Shown here piece after piece: positions 59,623 to 64,000 of a stretch of DNA of 64,000 nucleotides (the stretch's first letter is position 1; every line of letters begins with the position of its first letter). The DNA is taken from the NCBI RefSeq assembly GCF_016741935.1, contig NZ_JAERRG010000002.1, positions 372,001-436,000 on the forward strand. The letters are read 5' to 3'. The DNA is from Streptomyces endocoffeicus (lineage in GTDB: Bacteria; Actinomycetota; Actinomycetes; Streptomycetales; Streptomycetaceae). The notes beneath the pieces were generated by a model. The model saw only the letters and a list, made by a program, of their open reading frames with translations. It ran no database searches and was not told where the DNA came from. Both the position numbers and the translations under genes were made by a program.

Positions 59623-62193
59623 TCAGCCCGCGTTCGCGTCCGCCGCCTGTGCTCGCAGCGCGCGGTCGATGCCCGCTCGCGACTCCGTCACCAGACGCCT
59701 CAGCGCCGCCGTCGGCTCGGCGGACGTGAGCCACGCGTCCGTGGCGTCCAGGGTCTCCGGCGAGACCTGGAGCGCCGGGTACAGGCCCACCACGATCTGC
59801 TGCGCCATCTCATGGCTGCGGCTGTTCCAGACGTCCTTCGCCGCCGCGAAGTACTTCTCCGTGTACGGCGCCAGCAGCTCCCGCTGATCGGTCTGGATGA
59901 AGCCCCCGATCACCGCCTCCTGCACCGCGTTCGGGAGCTTGTCGCTCTCCACGACCGAGGCCCACGCCTCCGCCTTGGCCCGCGGCGTCGGCCGCGCCGC
60001 CCGCGCCGTCGCGGCGTGCCGCTCGCCCGCGGAGGTCTTGTCGCGCTCCAGCTCCGCCGCGATCTCGGCCTCGTCGGCCCGGCCCGTGGCGGCGAGCCGC
60101 TCCAGCAGTGCCCAGCGCAGCTCGGTGTCGATGACCAGGCCCTCGATCGTCTCGGTGCTCTCGAGCAGTCCGGAGACCAGGTCCAGCTGGGCGTCGGTGC
60201 GGGCGGTCGCGGTGAAGGCCCGCGCCCAGGCCAGCTGGTGGTCGCTGCCCGGCGCCGCCGCCCGCAGGTGGTCGAGCGTGGCCTCGGTCCACTGGGCCAG
60301 GCCCGTCTCGCGCCAGTCGGGCGCGGCGTACAGGTCCAGGGCCAGCTTCACCTGGCGGTGCAGCGACTGGACGACGCCGATGTCCGACTCCTTGGCGATG
60401 CCCGAGAGCACCAGCGCGAGGTAGTCGCGGGTGGCCAGTTCGCCGTCGCGGACCATGTCCCAGGCCGAGGCCCAGGACAGCGCGCGCGGCAGGGACTCCT
60501 CGAAGTCGCCCAGGTGCTCGGTGACCACGGCCAGCGAGTCCGGGTCCAGCCGCACCTTCGCGTAGGTGAGGTCGTCGTCGTTGAGCAGGATCACCGCGGA
60601 CCGCTTCGTACCGGTCAGCTGCGGCACCGCTGTCAGCTCGCCGTCCACGTCGAGCTCGATGCGCTCGGAGCGGATCAGCTTGCCGGTCGGGTTCAGGTCG
60701 TAGAGCCCGATGGCGATGCGATGGGGCCGCAGGGTCGGCTCGCCCTTGGCGCCGGGCGGGAGCGCCGGGGCCTCCTGCCGCACCGCGAAGGAGGTCACCG
60801 TGCCGCTCGCGTCCGTCTCGATCTCCGGCCGCAGCACATTGATGCCCGCCGTCTCCAGCCACTGCTTGGACCAGGTCTTCAGATCGCGCCCGCTGGTCTC
60901 CTCCAGCGCGCCGAGCAGGTCCGACAGCCGGGTGTTCTGGTAGGCGTGGCGCTTGAAGTACGCCTGGACGCCACGGAAGAACTCGTCCATCCCGACGTAC
61001 GCGACCAGCTGCTTGAGCACCGAGGCGCCCTTGGCGTACGTGATCCCGTCGAAGTTGACCAGGACGTCGTCCAGGTCGTTGATCTCGGCCATGATCGGGT
61101 GGGTGGACGGCAGCTGGTCCTGCCGGTAGGCCCATGTCTTCATGGAGTTGGCGAAGGTGGTCCACGAGTGCGGCCACCTGCCGCCCGGCGCGTGGGCCTG
61201 GCAGGCGATCGAGGTGTAGGTGGCGAACGACTCGTTCAGCCACAGGTCGTTCCACCACTCCATGGTGACCAGGTCGCCGAACCACATATGGGCCAGCTCG
61301 TGGAGGATGGTCTCGGCGCGCGTCTCATACGCCGCGTCCGTCACCTTGGAGCGGAAGACGTACTGGTCACGGATGGTCACCGCGCCCGCGTTCTCCATCG
61401 CGCCCGCGTTGAACTCGGGCACGAACAGCTGGTCGTACTTGGCGAACGGGTACGCGTAGTCGAACTTCTCCTCGAACCACGCGAAGCCCTGCCGCGTCAC
61501 CTCGAAGATCGCGTCCGAGTCGAGGTACTCCGCGAGCGAGGGACGGCAGTAGATGCCCAGCGGCACCGAGCGGCCGTCCTTCTCGTAGGAGCTGTGCACG
61601 CTGTGGTACGGGCCGACGATCAGCGCGGTGATGTACGTGGAGATGGGCGGGGTCGGCTCGAACCGCCAGACGTTGTCCTTCGGCTCCGGCGTCGGCGAGT
61701 TCGAGATCACCGTCCAGCCCTCGGGCGCCGCCACGGTGAACTGGAACGTGCCCTTCAGGTCGGGCTGCTCGAAGTTGGCGAACACCCGGCGGGCGTCGGG
61801 CACCTCGAACTGGGTGTAGAGGTACGCCTGCTGGTCGACCGGGTCGACAAAGCGATGCAGCCCCTCACCGGTGTTGGTGTACGCGCAGTCCGCGACCACC
61901 CGCAGCTCGTTGCGCCCGGCCAGCAGCCCCGGCAGGGCGATCCGCGAGTCCTTGAAGACCTCGTTCGGGTCGAGCGCGTCGCCGTTCAGCACCACCTCGT
62001 GCACTGTGGGCGCCACCAGGTCGATGAACGACTCCGCGCCCGACTCGGCGGCGTCGAAGCGCACCGTGGTCACGGAGCGGTAGGTACCGCCCTCCTGGGC
62101 GCCGCTCAGGTCCAGTTCGATCTCGTACGCGTCCACCGTGAGGAGGCGCGCCCGCTGCTGCGCTTCCTCCCTTGTGAGGTTGGTGCCAGGCAC
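59623..62193 (-). CDS. pepN: Aminopeptidase N (M1 family)
   Basis: An 856-residue zinc metallopeptidase removing N-terminal residues from peptides in the cytosol. GAMEN (about residue 265) recognises the substrate N-terminus. HELAHMWFGDLVTMEWWNDLWLNE (from about 296) contains the HExxH and downstream Glu zinc site. A C-terminal ERAP1-like helical domain follows (from about 540). GTG 62191-62193 with GGGAG upstream is preferred over the longer frame. A terminator separates it from asd upstream. Confidence 0.95.
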   Translation of the reverse strand: MPGTNLTREEAQQRARLLTVDAYEIELDLSGAQEGGTYRSVTTVRFDAAESGAESFIDLVAPTVHEVVLNGDALDPNEVFKDSRIALPGLLAGRNELRVVADCAYTNTGEGLHRFVDPVDQQAYLYTQFEVPDARRVFANFEQPDLKGTFQFTVAAPEGWTVISNSPTPEPKDNVWRFEPTPPISTYITALIVGPYHSVHSSYEKDGRSVPLGIYCRPSLAEYLDSDAIFEVTRQGFAWFEEKFDYAYPFAKYDQLFVPEFNAGAMENAGAVTIRDQYVFRSKVTDAAYETRAETILHELAHMWFGDLVTMEWWNDLWLNESFATYTSIACQAHAPGGRWPHSWTTFANSMKTWAYRQDQLPSTHPIMAEINDLDDVLVNFDGITYAKGASVLKQLVAYVGMDEFFRGVQAYFKRHAYQNTRLSDLLGALEETSGRDLKTWSKQWLETAGINVLRPEIETDASGTVTSFAVRQEAPALPPGAKGEPTLRPHRIAIGLYDLNPTGKLIRSERIELDVDGELTAVPQLTGTKRSAVILLNDDDLTYAKVRLDPDSLAVVTEHLGDFEESLPRALSWASAWDMVRDGELATRDYLALVLSGIAKESDIGVVQSLHRQVKLALDLYAAPDWRETGLAQWTEATLDHLRAAAPGSDHQLAWARAFTATARTDAQLDLVSGLLESTETIEGLVIDTELRWALLERLAATGRADEAEIAAELERDKTSAGERHAATARAARPTPRAKAEAWASVVESDKLPNAVQEAVIGGFIQTDQRELLAPYTEKYFAAAKDVWNSRSHEMAQQIVVGLYPALQVSPETLDATDAWLTSAEPTAALRRLVTESRAGIDRALRAQAADANAG

Positions 62194-62269
62194 GTCGGCT
62201 AACTCCCGTTCGTCATGTGCGGTACGCCATGCGTCAGGCGGATGGCCATCCTCGCACGTCGGACGCACG

Positions 62270-62303
62270 AAAAGAGGGGAGCGGCCGCCGGGCCGCCCCC
62301 CTC
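62270..62303 (-). terminator. Intrinsic terminator downstream of asd
   Basis: On the minus strand GAGGGGGGCGGCC pairs with GGCCGCTCCCCTC (one G-T pair) around CGGC, followed by TTTTCG. It ends the asd message before pepN. Confidence 0.8.
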
Positions 62304-62321
62304 CGGGCCGAGATACGGGCG

Positions 62322-63684
<1,363 letters not shown>

Positions 63685-64000
63685 ATGTCCCGCATACGGT
63701 CCGTACGGTCCGCCGCAGCTGCCGTCGCCACCCTCGACCGGCGCACCTTCCTCGCCGCCGCCACCGCGACCGGTGCCACGGCCGGCCTGGGAATCGCCTT
63801 CGGTCCCGGCAGCGGCTCGGCCGGTGCCTCGCAGCCCGCCACCGCGCACGCCGCGGGCCGCCGGGTGGTGCAGGCCCCGGCGGCGCCCTCGACGGCCGGT
63901 ACGACGCTGGAGACGTTCTCGGCCGCACACGGCGCCACCGGCTACCGGCGGCTCGCCGACGGCCCCGCCTGGGCCCGCGAGGTCCGCACCGAGATCACCG
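63685..64000 (+). CDS. Start of a Tat-exported protein, possibly a metallophosphoesterase (truncated by window)
   Basis: The first 105 codons of a gene run off the right edge. A twin-arginine signal is clear: LDRRTFLAAATATGATAGLG, with Arg-Arg and a long Ala/Gly-rich region. The following TTLETFSAAHGATGYRRLADGPAW resembles the start of actinobacterial TIGR03767-type secreted metallophosphoesterases, but no catalytic motif is included yet, so the family is tentative. GGGGAG precedes ATG 63685 at eight bases. Confidence 0.65.
   Translation, partial: MSRIRSVRSAAAAVATLDRRTFLAAATATGATAGLGIAFGPGSGSAGASQPATAHAAGRRVVQAPAAPSTAGTTLETFSAAHGATGYRRLADGPAWAREVRTEIT

Overview
The window looks like the chromosome of a Streptomyces or close relative. 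GC is very high with strong third-position GC bias. GTG and TTG starts are common, and genes are often joined by 4-bp ATGA or GTGA overlaps. The gene content is typical of the genus: ssbB-type SSB, LAxTG thioester wall protein, Spo0M, sugar ABC importers without their own ATPase, PknG and an acyl-ACP desaturase. Most of 14-64 kb reads as conserved core chromosome, while 0-14 kb is patchier, with remnants, repeats and an integration scar.

0-14 kb. The left edge is the 3' end of a probable LysR regulator. A tight operon of two FluC/CrcB fluoride channels around a DUF190 gene follows, preceded by an unusual 11-bp tandem array. Next come a polyprenyl diphosphate synthase with an Ala-Asp-Pro repeat insert, an orphan MbtH gene ending in a 29-bp duplication, a zinc alcohol dehydrogenase, a VOC protein and a KhtT/KhtU-like cation:proton antiporter pair. 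Spo0M and an orphan cytochrome oxidase subunit I (ctaD) diverge from a region carrying 18-bp repeats. From 11.4 to 14.2 kb the DNA is a patchwork: a multicopper-oxidase remnant, a truncated HNH-type gene behind a methyltransferase, and a 1.6-kb island (TetR, SnoaL-like protein, a perfect operator) bounded by a tRNA-Arg gene and a 45-bp copy of its 3' end.

14-26 kb. Two P-loop GTPases lie in tandem, followed by ssbB, a thioester-domain cell-wall protein, the translation factor EttA, a thioesterase operon, truncated haemoglobin GlbO and a PCMT-like methyltransferase.

25.6-36.3 kb. A minus-strand signalling locus reads GlnX-like sensor, GlnH-like amino-acid-binding protein, coiled-coil protein, PknG kinase, PP2C phosphatase, VWA protein, FHA protein. 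GlnX/GlnH/PknG is the mycobacterial amino-acid-sensing module. Here it is physically joined to a phosphatase, a phosphothreonine reader and a VWA scaffold, and three of the proteins carry zinc ribbons. This is the most interesting system in the window.

36.4-43.5 kb. This is the csnR-csnEFGHK type locus for uptake and breakdown of chitosan oligosaccharides: ROK repressor, binding protein, two permeases, GH4 glycosidase and sugar kinase, with a ROK-type operator ahead of csnR.

43.6-64 kb. Here lie a secreted S53 protease, an MscS channel, an HNH endonuclease, a secreted GH84-like enzyme with an altered catalytic pair, a small repeat protein translationally coupled to malQ, a secreted GH29 fucosidase, a desaturase plus Sel1/TPR operon, aminopeptidase N, aspartate-semialdehyde dehydrogenase and the start of a Tat-exported protein. 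Several intergenic regions hold members of a dispersed GC-rich repeat family and terminal-inverted-repeat elements.
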